Shown one piece after another: positions 53,876-64,000 of a DNA stretch of 64,000 nucleotides. The stretch spans positions 372,001 to 436,000 of the forward strand of contig NZ_CAJZAG010000001.1 of the NCBI RefSeq assembly GCF_914271485.1. Reading direction: 5' to 3'. Source of the DNA: Cupriavidus pampae (GTDB lineage Bacteria; Pseudomonadota; Gammaproteobacteria; Burkholderiales; Burkholderiaceae). Under the pieces are notes generated by a model, which was not told the origin of the DNA, ran no database searches, and saw nothing but the letters and a program-made list of their open reading frames with translations. Position 1 is the stretch's first letter; the number at the start of each line of letters is the position of its first letter. The translations under genes and the position numbers were made by a program.

Positions 53876-54802
53876 TTCGACCAGCGCCGTGTCGTCCCCG
53901 GGATGCTCGCGCAGATGGCGGTGCAGGAACGCATCCAGCAAATCCCGCACAGCTTCCGCGGCAGGAGTAGGGGGCGTGGTGCCCGAAGCGAGAATCGCGG
54001 CAGTCAGCGTGAACGGTGGCACCAGCGGCGTCGCCACCAGAGCCTCGTGCCCGGGCGCGATCGACAGATCGCTCGCGGGCAGGATCGCGGCGCCGACACC
54101 CGCGAGTACCGCGGACATCATGCCGTTGAATTGTTCGGTCTCCGCCACGACGCACGGCGTGATACGCCGCTCCGCAAACATGCGATCGATCGCCGTGCGC
54201 GCGACATTGGGGCCGATCGGCAGCACCAGCGGCAGCTCGGCCAGCGTATCGATATGCACTGGCGTGTCCTCATCGACCTGCGTAGCCAGCCGGATCAGCG
54301 ACATCCGCCGCCGAAACAACGGCCAGCGGCGCAACTGACCGTCGATATTGAGGTCGTCGTCAAAAGCCAGTGCAAGGTCGAGCGTACCCGCGTGCAGGCG
54401 CTCGCGCAGTTGCATGCTCGGTGCGGTAGTGAATTGCAGCGCGACTTGCGGCAATTGCGCGCGGCAGGTCTCGATCAACCCGCCAGCCAGGCCCGACGCG
54501 AGCGTCGACGACATGCCGAGCCGCACCACACCCTGGGGCGCCGCATCGAGCGAGCGCAGCAGATCGGGCAGGCGATCCATCTGCTGCAGGATTGCGCTGG
54601 CCTCCTTGTACAACAGCTCGCCCGCGGGCGTGGGCCGGACGCCGCGCGCACTGCGATGCAGCAGCGTGACCCCGAGCTCCTGCTCGAGGTCCGCGATCTG
54701 CTGGCTCAACGCGGGTTGTGCCACATGAATCAGCGTGGCCGCGCGCGAGAAGCTGCCCGCATCAACGATCCCGACGAAATAGCGCAGATGCCGTTGATGC
54801 AT
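53864..54802 (-). CDS. LysR-family transcriptional regulator
   Basis: A 312-residue LTTR: MHQRHLRYFVGIVDAGSFSRAATLIHVAQPALSQQIADLE helix-turn-helix, then the effector domain (GVVRLGMSSTLASGLAGGLI; LDLALAFDDDLN; MSAVLAGVGAAILPASDL). The start style resembles the Nac/Cbl-type group. It lies 35 bases downstream of the hydrolase gene on the same strand and is convergent with the AtuA fusion; the targets are unknown. Confidence 0.9.
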   Translation of the reverse strand: MHQRHLRYFVGIVDAGSFSRAATLIHVAQPALSQQIADLEQELGVTLLHRSARGVRPTPAGELLYKEASAILQQMDRLPDLLRSLDAAPQGVVRLGMSSTLASGLAGGLIETCRAQLPQVALQFTTAPSMQLRERLHAGTLDLALAFDDDLNIDGQLRRWPLFRRRMSLIRLATQVDEDTPVHIDTLAELPLVLPIGPNVARTAIDRMFAERRITPCVVAETEQFNGMMSAVLAGVGAAILPASDLSIAPGHEALVATPLVPPFTLTAAILASGTTPPTPAAEAVRDLLDAFLHRHLREHPGDDTALVESGQ

Positions 54803-54837
54803 AGCCGAGGCCGCCTTATGAGTCGTTGCGAGTCGTA

Positions 54838-55821
54838 TCAGACAAGACCATGCCGTTGCAGCCAGTCCAGCACGATCGTGGCCAAGTCGTCGCTATTGTC
54901 GTCGGCCATCAGCGCATGTGTGTTGCCACGAATGCCGCGGGCGGGCAGGTCGATCCACTCGCTGTCACCACCGGCCGCGCGCAAGGCGTCATGCCAGCGC
55001 CGCACGTTCGGTACGGAATGCACCCAGAACGCATGCCGGTCGAGGTAGTCTCCCCACAGGAACAGATGCGGCACGTCGCGCAGCAGCGCGGCATCGGCTT
55101 CGTCCGGGTCAGGCGCGCCGGAAGGTTCGAGCGATATCACGGCCCTGACGCGCGTGGGCGCGTGCAGCGCCGCAGTCAGGCCAAAGTTGCCGCCCTGGCT
55201 ATGCGTAATGACAATGCTCTCGCCGAGTTTCGCCAGCAGCTGATCGTAGGCCGCTTGCGTGCGCGCATTGTTGCCCTCCCAGCGCGGCACGCACTGGCAC
55301 ATGAACGTCTCCATGTACACGGCATCGAAGCGGGCATCGGGATGGGGCTGGCGTCGGGCGGGGTCGGCGTGCCACGAGCCGGGTGGCCCGAAGCGGAAGG
55401 TCTCCTCCCACGCTTCGCGCGCGGTACGGAAGAACGGTGCGCCGTCGTAGATATCGGGATAGGGCGCCCAGGAGGCACGCCCGCGTTCGACGGCGTCGGA
55501 GACATAGACATCGAACCCCGCGCGCAAAAAGAACATCTGCCAGCCGGGCCGGCCGTCGGGTGTGGTTTCCCAGTTCACGCCAGTCATGCCGCCACCATGC
55601 CAGAGCAGCAACGGGAGAGGGCATTTCGGCGCGCTCAGGCGCACGTACTGGACGTACATCTGTCCGACCATCAACTCGCCGTTGGGATCGATCTCGTGGA
55701 TGGGACCGCCGCGGGTGCTGACGCGCTGCCGACGGGGCAGGCCGGAAAGGGTCTCCATGGTGCCGCCGATGTGAAAACTGCCGATCTCGCGAACCGCAAT
55801 ACTGGTCACATCCGCAGCCAT
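54838..55821 (-). CDS. Alpha/beta hydrolase (esterase-like)
   Basis: A 327-residue hydrolase. Oxyanion region PLLLWHGGGMTGVNWE, nucleophile elbow ITHSQGGNFG (Ser), and a late His in GNTHALMADDNSDD, with an Asp in LFLWGDYLDRHAF as a possible third member. No signal peptide. The substrate is unknown. Followed by a LysR gene on the same strand, so they may be one transcript. Confidence 0.85.
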   Translation of the reverse strand: MAADVTSIAVREIGSFHIGGTMETLSGLPRRQRVSTRGGPIHEIDPNGELMVGQMYVQYVRLSAPKCPLPLLLWHGGGMTGVNWETTPDGRPGWQMFFLRAGFDVYVSDAVERGRASWAPYPDIYDGAPFFRTAREAWEETFRFGPPGSWHADPARRQPHPDARFDAVYMETFMCQCVPRWEGNNARTQAAYDQLLAKLGESIVITHSQGGNFGLTAALHAPTRVRAVISLEPSGAPDPDEADAALLRDVPHLFLWGDYLDRHAFWVHSVPNVRRWHDALRAAGGDSEWIDLPARGIRGNTHALMADDNSDDLATIVLDWLQRHGLV

Positions 55822-55900
55822 GGTGATCTCCCAAGCGTTGCGAATCGAAGGGCATCACGCACGGCGGCACCCTTCGTCGGTCTACCTTACTGCTTGCTGC

Positions 55901-56686
55901 TTACTCCTCGTCGACGCTGGCGCCAACGATATTGAACCCACCATCCACGTACGTGATCTCGCCGGTCACGCCGCTGGACAGATCGGACAGCAGGAACGCC
56001 GCCACATTGCCAACTTCATCGACGGTCACGTTGCGGCGCATCGGCGCCACGTTCTCGAAGTGGCCGAGCAGCTTGCCGAAGCCCTTGATGCCCGATGCTG
56101 CCAGCGTCTTGATCGGACCGGCCGAGATGCCGTTGGCGCGAATGCCGCGCGGACCGACCGACGACGCGAGGTAACGCACGCTCGCTTCGAGCGATGCCTT
56201 GGCCAGGCCCATCGTGTTGTAGTTCGGCACGACGCGCTCGGAGCCGAGGTAGGTCAGCGTGACCAGCGACGCCTTGTCCGACAGCAGCGGCAGCGCGGCC
56301 TTGGCGAGTGCAGGGAAACTGTAAGCCGAGATGTCGTGCGCGATCTTGAAGCCTTCGCGCGACAGACCTTCGAGGAAGTCGCCGGCGATGGCTTCGCGCG
56401 GTGCAAAGCCGATCGAATGCACCAGACCGTCGAATTTCTCCCAGCGTTGCCCCAGATCGGAGAACAGCGCCGCGATCTGCTCGTCGCTGCCGACGTCGCA
56501 TTCGTAGATCATGTCGGAGCCGAATTCCTTGGCGAAATCGGTGATGCGGTCCTTGAAGCGTTCGCCGACGTAGGTGAAGGCCAGTTCGGCGCCTTCGCGC
56601 TTGCACGCCGACGCGATGCCGTAGGCGATCGAGCGGTTGGACAGCAAGCCAGTGATCAGGATCCGCTTACCTGCCAGAAATCCCAT
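55901..56686 (-). CDS. fabI: Enoyl-[acyl-carrier-protein] reductase (NADH)
   Basis: A 261-residue SDR enzyme that performs the last reduction of fatty-acid elongation. [15 protein letters not shown] forms the NADH site, [16 protein letters not shown] follows, the catalytic pair is in [13 protein letters not shown] (Tyr-x6-Lys), and [13 protein letters not shown] is conserved. ATG 56686 follows TTGGAGAACGC; the frame opens at 56806. It diverges from yejA with a 177-base promoter region, the usual arrangement in Cupriavidus and Ralstonia. Confidence 0.96.
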   Translation of the reverse strand: MGFLAGKRILITGLLSNRSIAYGIASACKREGAELAFTYVGERFKDRITDFAKEFGSDMIYECDVGSDEQIAALFSDLGQRWEKFDGLVHSIGFAPREAIAGDFLEGLSREGFKIAHDISAYSFPALAKAALPLLSDKASLVTLTYLGSERVVPNYNTMGLAKASLEASVRYLASSVGPRGIRANGISAGPIKTLAASGIKGFGKLLGHFENVAPMRRNVTVDEVGNVAAFLLSDLSSGVTGEITYVDGGFNIVGASVDEE

Positions 56687-56863
56687 TGCGTTCTCCAAGG
56701 TGTAGTGTCGTGTAATGTCTTGCGGGCATGCTTCATGCACGCGCATGCCAAAGGGAATGTCCGGATGGCTGGTAGCTATCCGGACCCATGTAAAATTGTC
56801 GCACATCTTTGCCTGGCCTCTGGCTGCCAGGTCGTTCGGATATTCTTGGAGGTCTGCATCGGG

Positions 56864-58750
56864 ATGCTGATTCGCGCACGTTGGCCGCTCCAGGCGGCAA
56901 GGCAGTATTTCCGTCGTGACGCGGTACTGCAGTGGGGGCTGGCACTTATGCTGGTGCTGGCCTCGGGTTTTCCCCTATCGGGTTATGCGGCGCATGGCTT
57001 TGCGCTGCACGGCGATCTCAAGTATCCGGCCGATTTCAAGCAATTCGACTACGTCAATATCAACGCCCCGCAGGGCGGCACGCTGACGCTGGCCAACCCT
57101 GACCGGCGCACGAGCTTCGACAAGTTCAACCCGTTCACGCTCAAGGGCACGTCCGCGCCGGGCCTGAACGCGCTGATGTTCGAGTCGCTGCTGATCAGCA
57201 GCGCCGATGAAACCGCCAGCGCCTATGGCCTGCTGGCGGAGGATATCGCCGTCGCGCCGGACGAAATGTCCGTCACCTTCCGCATCCGCCCCGAGGCGCG
57301 TTTCGCCAATGGCGACCCGGTGCTCGCCTCAGACGTCAAATATTCTTATGACATGCTGATGGGCAAGTGGGCCAGCCCCGGCTACCGCAGCATGTGCATG
57401 GATGTGAAGGCGGTGGTGGTCACCGGCGAACGCACCATTCGCTTCGACTTCAAGCAGCGCAACGGCGAGTTGCCGCTGATCGTCGGCTCGCTGCCGGTGT
57501 TCTCGAAGAAATGGACCGCCAAGGTTCCTTTCGAAAAGCTTACGTTCGAAGAACCCATCGCCAGCGGCCCGTACGTGATCGAGCGCTACGATGCCGGCCG
57601 CGGCATCACGTTCAAGCGCAATCCGGCCTACTGGGGCAAGGATCTCGCGGTACGGCGCGGCACCTTCAACTTCGCGCGCGTGGTGTACCGGCTCTACAAG
57701 GACGAAACCGCGCGGCTGGAAGCGTTCAAGGCCGGCGAATTCGACGCCATCGTCGAATACCGCGCCAAGAACTGGGCCAAGAGCTACGACGGCCCGCGCT
57801 TCCGCGATGGCGACCTGATCAAGACCGAGTTTCCGCACCGCAACGGCGCCGGCATGCAGGGCTTCGTCATGAACATGCGCAAGCCGGTCTTCCAGGACGT
57901 GAACGTGCGCAAGGCGCTGATTCTCGCCATGGACTTCGAATACCTGAACCGCCAGTTGTTCTATGGTGCGTACAAGCGGCTCGATAGCTGGTTTTCCAAC
58001 AGCGAACTGGCGGCGAGCGCCACCTATGACGGCAGGCCGGGCCCCGGCGAAATGAAGCTGCTGGAACCGCTGCGCGCCGAACTGCCGCCCGAGGTTTTCG
58101 GCCCGGAGGTCGTGCAGCCCACCACGAATGCGCCGCGTTCGCTGCGAGACAACCTGCGCGAGGCGCGCCGCCTGCTCGCCGCCGCCGGCTGGACCTACTC
58201 CGATGGTGCGCTGCGCAACGCCAAGGGCGACGCACTCGTGTTCGAGTTTCTCGACGACGGCGGCGCCATGAGCCGGGTGATCACGACCTACGTGCGCAAC
58301 CTGCAGACGCTCGGCATCGAGGTGCACCAGCGCACCACCGACTTCGCGCTCTACCAGAAGCGGCTCGAGGACTTCGATTTCGACATGGTGTCGATCCGCT
58401 TCCCGGACTCGCAGAGCCCCGGCAACGAGCTGCGCGACCGTTTTTCGTCCGAAGCGGCCGCCATGCCGGGTTCCGACAACCTGTTCGGCCTCAAGTCGCC
58501 GGCGGTGGACAAGCTCGTGGATGCGGTGCTGCACGCGGAGTCGCGTGGCGAGCTGATTACCGCGGGCCGCGCGCTCGACCGTGTCCTCATGCACGGGTAC
58601 TACATCGTGCCAAACTGGTACAGTGCGTCGCATCGGGTCTCGTATCGCAAGAGCCTGGCGTATCCGAAGCAACTGCCGTACTACTACACGGCTGAGGGCT
58701 GGGTCCTGAGTAACTGGTGGCGCAACGATCTGCAGCAGGCCACGCAATAG
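56864..58750 (+). CDS. yejA: Extracellular solute-binding protein of an oligopeptide-type ABC importer
   Basis: A 628-residue periplasmic binding protein with a signal sequence ([22 protein letters not shown]) and the family-5 fold: [46 protein letters not shown] and [13 protein letters not shown]. YejA-type proteins serve the YejBEF importer, known in E. coli for microcin C uptake. ATG 56864 follows TTGGAGGTC; the frame open to 55820 overlaps fabI on the other strand and is not real there. First gene of yejABEF. Confidence 0.92.
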   Translation: MLIRARWPLQAARQYFRRDAVLQWGLALMLVLASGFPLSGYAAHGFALHGDLKYPADFKQFDYVNINAPQGGTLTLANPDRRTSFDKFNPFTLKGTSAPGLNALMFESLLISSADETASAYGLLAEDIAVAPDEMSVTFRIRPEARFANGDPVLASDVKYSYDMLMGKWASPGYRSMCMDVKAVVVTGERTIRFDFKQRNGELPLIVGSLPVFSKKWTAKVPFEKLTFEEPIASGPYVIERYDAGRGITFKRNPAYWGKDLAVRRGTFNFARVVYRLYKDETARLEAFKAGEFDAIVEYRAKNWAKSYDGPRFRDGDLIKTEFPHRNGAGMQGFVMNMRKPVFQDVNVRKALILAMDFEYLNRQLFYGAYKRLDSWFSNSELAASATYDGRPGPGEMKLLEPLRAELPPEVFGPEVVQPTTNAPRSLRDNLREARRLLAAAGWTYSDGALRNAKGDALVFEFLDDGGAMSRVITTYVRNLQTLGIEVHQRTTDFALYQKRLEDFDFDMVSIRFPDSQSPGNELRDRFSSEAAAMPGSDNLFGLKSPAVDKLVDAVLHAESRGELITAGRALDRVLMHGYYIVPNWYSASHRVSYRKSLAYPKQLPYYYTAEGWVLSNWWRNDLQQATQ

Positions 58751-58802
58751 TGGCTGCCGCAGTGAGCCATGCAATAAGCGCGCAGCGCAATCGACGACGG
58801 CC

Positions 58803-59852
58803 ATGATCGCCTATCTTCTCAAACGTATTCTGCTGATGATCCCGACGCTGATCGGTGTCATCACGCTCACGTTCATCGTGATCCAGTTCGTGCCCGGCGG
58901 CCCCGTCGAGCAGATGATGATGGAAATGAAAGGGCGCGGCGGCGCCGGCGAAGCCAGCGGTGGCGGCGCCGAATATCGCGGCCGCCGCGGCGTGGATCCC
59001 GAGAAGATCAAGGAGATCCAGGCGCTCTACGGCTTCGACAAGCCGCCGGTCGAGCGCTATTTCCTGATGCTCAAGCGCTTCGCGAGCTTCGACCTCGGCC
59101 AAAGCTACTTCCAGCACCGCAGCGTGTGGGAGCTCGTGAAATCCAAGCTGCCGGTGTCGATCAGCCTGGGTTTGTGGACCTTCTTCCTCAGTTACCTGAT
59201 CTCGGTGCCGCTTGGTATCTCCAAGGCAATTCGCGCGGGCAGCCGCTTCGACGTCATCAGCAGCCTGATCGTGCTGGTCGGCTATGCCATTCCGGGCTTC
59301 GTGCTCGGCGTGCTGCTGCTGGTGCTGTTCGGCGGCGGCACGTTCGTGCAGTGGTTCCCGCTGCGCGGCCTGACCTCCGACAACTGGGAGCAGATGTCGA
59401 TGATGGGCAAGGTCATGGACTACCTGTGGCATCTGGTGCTGCCGATCACGGCCTCGGTCGTGGGCAGTTTCGCGGTGGTCACGATGCTCACCAAGAACGC
59501 GTTTCTCGAGGAAATCCGCAAGCAGTATGTGCTGACCGCGCGCGCCAAGGGCCTGGCCGAGCGCCGCGTGCTGTGGAAGCACGTATTCCGCAACGCGCTG
59601 ATCCCGCTCGTCACCGGATTCCCGGCCGCGTTCATCGGCGCATTCTTCACGGGTTCGCTGCTGATCGAGACGCTGTTCTCGCTCGACGGCCTGGGCCTGC
59701 TGTCCTATGAAGCGGTGCTGCGCCGCGACTATCCGGTTGTGCTCGGTACGCTGTACCTGTTCACGCTGATCGGCCTGGTCACGCGGCTCATCTCCGATGT
59801 CTGCTACGTACTGGTGGATCCCCGCATCCATTTCGAAGGGATGCCCCGATGA
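58803..59852 (+). CDS. yejB: ABC importer permease
   Basis: A 349-residue permease with six helices. The N-terminus MIAYLLKRILLMIPTLIGV and the long periplasmic insert with a Gly-rich stretch (about residues 42-62) are typical of YejB; the EAA loop is RAKGLAERRVLWKHVFRNAL. Lies 52 bases after yejA and overlaps yejE by four bases. Confidence 0.94.
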   Translation: MIAYLLKRILLMIPTLIGVITLTFIVIQFVPGGPVEQMMMEMKGRGGAGEASGGGAEYRGRRGVDPEKIKEIQALYGFDKPPVERYFLMLKRFASFDLGQSYFQHRSVWELVKSKLPVSISLGLWTFFLSYLISVPLGISKAIRAGSRFDVISSLIVLVGYAIPGFVLGVLLLVLFGGGTFVQWFPLRGLTSDNWEQMSMMGKVMDYLWHLVLPITASVVGSFAVVTMLTKNAFLEEIRKQYVLTARAKGLAERRVLWKHVFRNALIPLVTGFPAAFIGAFFTGSLLIETLFSLDGLGLLSYEAVLRRDYPVVLGTLYLFTLIGLVTRLISDVCYVLVDPRIHFEGMPR

Positions 59853-60978
59853 CCGTCCACGCGCCTGGCGCGCTCCCACATTCGCTGCCACACTCGATGT
59901 CGCCACGCCAGCGCGCGTGGCAGCGCTTCCGCCACAACCGGCTCGGCTACTGGAGCCTGATCCTGTTCGTGCTGTTGTTCGTGTTCAGCATGGCCGCCGA
60001 GGTACTGTCGAGCGACCGGCCGCTCGTGGTGCGCTACAAAGGCGAGTTTTACTTCCCGATCATCAAGGTGTACCCGGAAACCACGTTCGATGGTGATTTC
60101 CCGACGCGCACCGACTATCTCGATCCGTTTATCCGCGAGCGCATCACCACGCATGGCAACTTCGCGGTGTTCCCGCCGAACCGCTACTCGTACGACACGC
60201 TCAACTACTTCGCCAAGGAGCCGAACCCGGCCCCGCCTTCGTCCGATAACTGGCTCGGCACCGACGACCGCGGCCGCGACGTGCTGGCGCGGCTGCTGTA
60301 CGGCTTCCGCGTATCGGTGCTGTTCGGGCTGGCGCTGACCATCCTGGGCGTGCTGATCGGCACGCTGACGGGCGCGCTGATGGGCTTCTTCGGCGGCCGC
60401 TTCGACCTGATGTCGCAGCGGGCGATCGAGGTCTGGAGCTCCATGCCGGAGCTGTACCTGCTGATCATCTTCGCGTCGATCTTCGAGCCGAGCCTGAGCC
60501 TGCTGATCATCCTGCTGTCGCTGTTCGGCTGGATGGGTTTGTCCGACTACGTGCGCGCCGAGTTCTATCGCAACCGCTCGCTCGACTACGTCAAGGCCGC
60601 GCGCGCGCTGGGGCTCTCCAATGCGCAGATCATGTGGCGCCATATCCTGCCCAACAGCCTTACGCCGGTCATCACCTTCCTGCCGTTCCGCATGAGTGGC
60701 GCGATTCTCGCGCTGACCAGCCTCGACTTCCTCGGTCTCGGCGTGCCGCCGACCACGCCAAGCCTTGGCGAATTGCTCGCGCAGGGCAAGGCCAACCTCG
60801 ATGCGTGGTGGATCTCCGTCTCGACGTTCGCGGTGCTCGTCATTACGCTGCTGCTGCTGACGTTCATGGGCGATGCGCTGCGCGATGCGTTCGATACGCG
60901 CATGGGGCTGGCCCAGCAGCGCGGCCGCGTCAAGCCCAAGGTGCCGGCCGGGGCCGCACCGACGGCGGAGGTGGTGTC

Positions 60979-60982
<4 letters not shown>
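59849..60982 (+). CDS. yejE: ABC importer permease
   Basis: A 377-residue permease. Cytoplasmic N-terminus and first helix (SLILFVLLFVFSMAAEVL), periplasmic domain with WLGTDDRGRDVLARLLYGFR, and the EAA loop RALGLSNAQIMWRHILPNSL. Partner of YejB. Starts within the ATGA overlap and ends within another overlap with yejF, so the operon is tightly coupled. Confidence 0.94.
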
Positions 60983-62658
<1,676 letters not shown>

Positions 62659-62680
62659 ATGATGTGCGTCGCAGCATCCC

Positions 62681-62709
62681 AAAACGCGTGCCTTCAGCAC
62701 GCGTTTTTT
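62681..62709 (+). terminator. Rho-independent terminator of yejABEF
   Basis: AAAACGCGTGC and GCACGCGTTTT form an 11-bp stem around CTTCA, followed by T residues. It starts 22 bases after the yejF stop. Confidence 0.92.
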
Positions 62710-63072
62710 ATGCGGTCAACGAGAAAGAAGATGCGTTTTTCACGCTAGCTCATTGATTCGCATAGTAAATCGACGAAGTTTGTAACGATCTTTGACAGAT
62801 CAACGGGATAGCCTTTAAGATCCCGCGATACCTTATTTCGGGGGTGGTTCGTCCGTTGCATACGTGACCAACAATGAGTCGCGACGCACGGCGATGGTGC
62901 AAACGGTAACCAGTTGGTAACAACTTGATACCGGAAAGTGACCAGACCGTACTTGCAGGGGGAGTAAAGCCTCGATGGCCTGCTTCTTGCGTACGAACCG
63001 CCCTGATGTTTATAGCCTGTCCGGTGATGTCCGACATCCCGGTCAGACATGTCCGACTCATCAGGAGAACCA
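62710..63072. other. Intergenic region upstream of the NlpC/P60 gene
   Basis: No gene seen. It includes GGTAAC direct repeats around 62906-62925 and ATGTCCGAC at 63027-63035 and 63049-63057. This is the only room for the NlpC gene promoter. Confidence 0.6.
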
Positions 63073-63753
63073 ATGCAGCGAACGGTACTTCATTCCCTGG
63101 CGCGTATTGCCATCGGAATTGCCTTTGCCTGCGGTGCGACTGTGTCGAATGGTGTGCTGGCGGATACGGTGTTCAAGGATCCCGACTCCCGTGTGGAAAA
63201 CCGTGTAGATAGCGCGGATTCGCACGTGGAAGGCAAGCGTGGCTTGCTGTCGTCGATGATGAACTCCACCAGCACGGTGGCCAGCAAGGCTGGCGACCTC
63301 GTCATGAACGCGTTGGGCCTGATCGGCGTGCGTTATCGCTTCGGCGGTAACAGCCCCGAATCCGGCCTGGACTGCAGCGGCTTCGTCCGCTACGTGTTCA
63401 ACGACACCTTCGGCTTCATGCTCCCGCGCCGCTCCGTGGAAATGAGCCAGGTAGGCACGACGGTGGCGGTCAACGACCTTCGCCCGGGTGACTTGGTGTT
63501 CTTCAATACGATGCGCCACACGTTCTCGCACGTCGGTATCTATATCGGCGACAACAAGTTCGTGCACGCACCGTCCACTGGCAGCAAGATTCGTGTCGAT
63601 GACATGCGCGCGAGCTACTGGGTCACGCGTTACAACGGCGCACGCCGTATCGACGAGTCGGCGCAGGGCGCGGGTGAGAGCATCGGCAACATGGTCGAGA
63701 CGCTCAAGCGCTTCGATCCGGCTGCTCAGGGCCGCTCGCTGTATGGTGGCTGA
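63073..63753 (+). CDS. Secreted NlpC/P60-family peptidoglycan endopeptidase
   Basis: A 226-residue protein with a signal peptide (VLHSLARIAIGIAFACGATV, cleavage near VLA-DT) and a C-terminal C40 peptidase domain: YRFGGNSPESGLDCSGFVRYVF (catalytic Cys), FSHVGIYIGDNKFVHAPS (catalytic His, then the polar third residue region). Cleaves cell-wall peptide cross-links. ATG 63073 follows CAGGAGAACC; the frame opens at 63049. Its stop lies in a 13-bp tandem repeat. Confidence 0.93.
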   Translation: MQRTVLHSLARIAIGIAFACGATVSNGVLADTVFKDPDSRVENRVDSADSHVEGKRGLLSSMMNSTSTVASKAGDLVMNALGLIGVRYRFGGNSPESGLDCSGFVRYVFNDTFGFMLPRRSVEMSQVGTTVAVNDLRPGDLVFFNTMRHTFSHVGIYIGDNKFVHAPSTGSKIRVDDMRASYWVTRYNGARRIDESAQGAGESIGNMVETLKRFDPAAQGRSLYGG

Positions 63754-63780
63754 TTCGGGTGGCTGATTCGGGTGGCTGAT
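63745..63780 (+). repeat. 13-bp tandem repeat across the NlpC gene stop
   Basis: GGTGGCTGATTCG at 63745 and 63758, then GGTGGCTGAT at 63771. Each unit carries a TGA; the first is the stop codon in use. Confidence 0.85.
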
Positions 63781-63799
63781 CGTCAGATCGCTACCACGC

Positions 63800-63835
63800 A
63801 AACAAAAAGGACTGCCTCGGCAGTCCTTTTTGTTT
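63800..63835 (+). terminator. Rho-independent terminator, possibly bidirectional
   Basis: AAACAAAAAGGACTGCC pairs perfectly with GGCAGTCCTTTTTGTTT (17 bp) around two unpaired bases; A and T tracts on both sides allow termination in both directions. Confidence 0.93.
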
Positions 63836-63875
63836 GGTGCTCCGTTTGGTACTCCGTCAGTCAGCTTGACAGAAG

Positions 63876-63903
63876 GTGTCACCCCACCAACGAGGGGTGA
63901 CAC
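63876..63903. terminator. Perfect hairpin GTGTCACCCC/GGGGTGACAC
   Basis: Ten paired bases with an 8-base loop (63886-63893) and no T tract. Could be a terminator for a minus-strand gene ending near 63962, or an operator. Confidence 0.45.
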
Positions 63904-63961
63904 GCCGTGTCAGCTTATATGACAACCGTCGTCATTTCACAAACGCACGGCTGACTCGCGT

Positions 63962-64000
63962 TCACTGCGCCACCACAGTGCTGACCGCACCCACAGCTCC
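63962..64000 (-). CDS. Possible C-terminal end of a minus-strand gene
   Basis: Thirteen codons reading GAVGAVSTVVAQ and then TGA at 63964-63962 are open to the window edge on the minus strand, and the hairpins on their downstream side fit a gene end. Too short to judge; no family recognised. Confidence 0.2.
   Translation of the reverse strand, partial: GAVGAVSTVVAQ

Noticed and set aside
55820..56863. Extended N-terminus of the yejA frame opposite fabI
   Set aside because: It runs antisense to fabI, and a signal peptide with a ribosome-binding site begins at 56864.

Overview
The window looks like chromosomal DNA from a high-GC betaproteobacterium of the Burkholderiaceae, most likely Cupriavidus or a close Ralstonia relative. 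The basis is the uniform GC-rich codon use, the fabI next to yejABEF core block, a Bug-type (TctC-family) binding protein, and an NRPS siderophore locus resembling the beta-hydroxyaspartate/hydroxamate lipopeptide siderophores known from Cupriavidus. The species assignment is inference.

Bases 1-23.5 kb form a siderophore locus. It holds two NRPS genes (the first cut by the window edge; module order A-T-E / C-A-T, then C-A-T / C-A-T-E) and an iron-starvation ECF sigma factor behind a good Fur box. A divergent pair follows: an ornithine N-hydroxylase overlapping a hydroxamate acetyltransferase on the minus strand, and a five-gene plus-strand export operon (PvdE-like ABC exporter, Fur-like regulator without metal ligands, MacA-, MacB- and OprM-type proteins, i.e. 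a PvdRT-OpmQ-like system). Read by eye, the first adenylation pocket selects Asp and the others have acidic pockets that suit basic residues such as ornithine derivatives. A 1.64-kb A-domain block is present twice almost unchanged, and no thioesterase domain is present.

23.5-38.9 kb is a metabolic and regulatory patchwork. It has a formate dehydrogenase with unusual coenzyme-site residues, two winged-helix plus NTPase regulators flanking an Old Yellow Enzyme homologue that has lost its catalytic histidines, and an aldo/keto reductase with a SRPBCC protein. It continues with a small secreted protein, a YdeP-like molybdopterin oxidoreductase, a flavohaemoglobin, an AEC transporter and an enolase-superfamily enzyme.

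38.9-56 kb carries small catabolic and stress units: a cupin with a DsbA-like protein, an aldo/keto reductase, and a Mn-type bicupin oxalate decarboxylase followed by an NRAMP Mn importer. A LysR-controlled operon (citryl-CoA-lyase-like protein, Bug receptor, acyl-CoA ligase) is next, then an alternative oxidase with a near-consensus NsrR site. An AraC/LysE pair has matched operators upstream of both genes. An AtuA-DUF4387 fusion, a LysR regulator and an alpha/beta hydrolase complete this part. Two convergent gene junctions carry copies of the same palindromic repeat.

56-64 kb is ordinary core genome: fabI divergent from yejABEF (oligopeptide-type ABC importer), then an NlpC/P60 cell-wall hydrolase between clear terminators. 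No tRNA, rRNA, CRISPR array, insertion sequence or prophage was seen.
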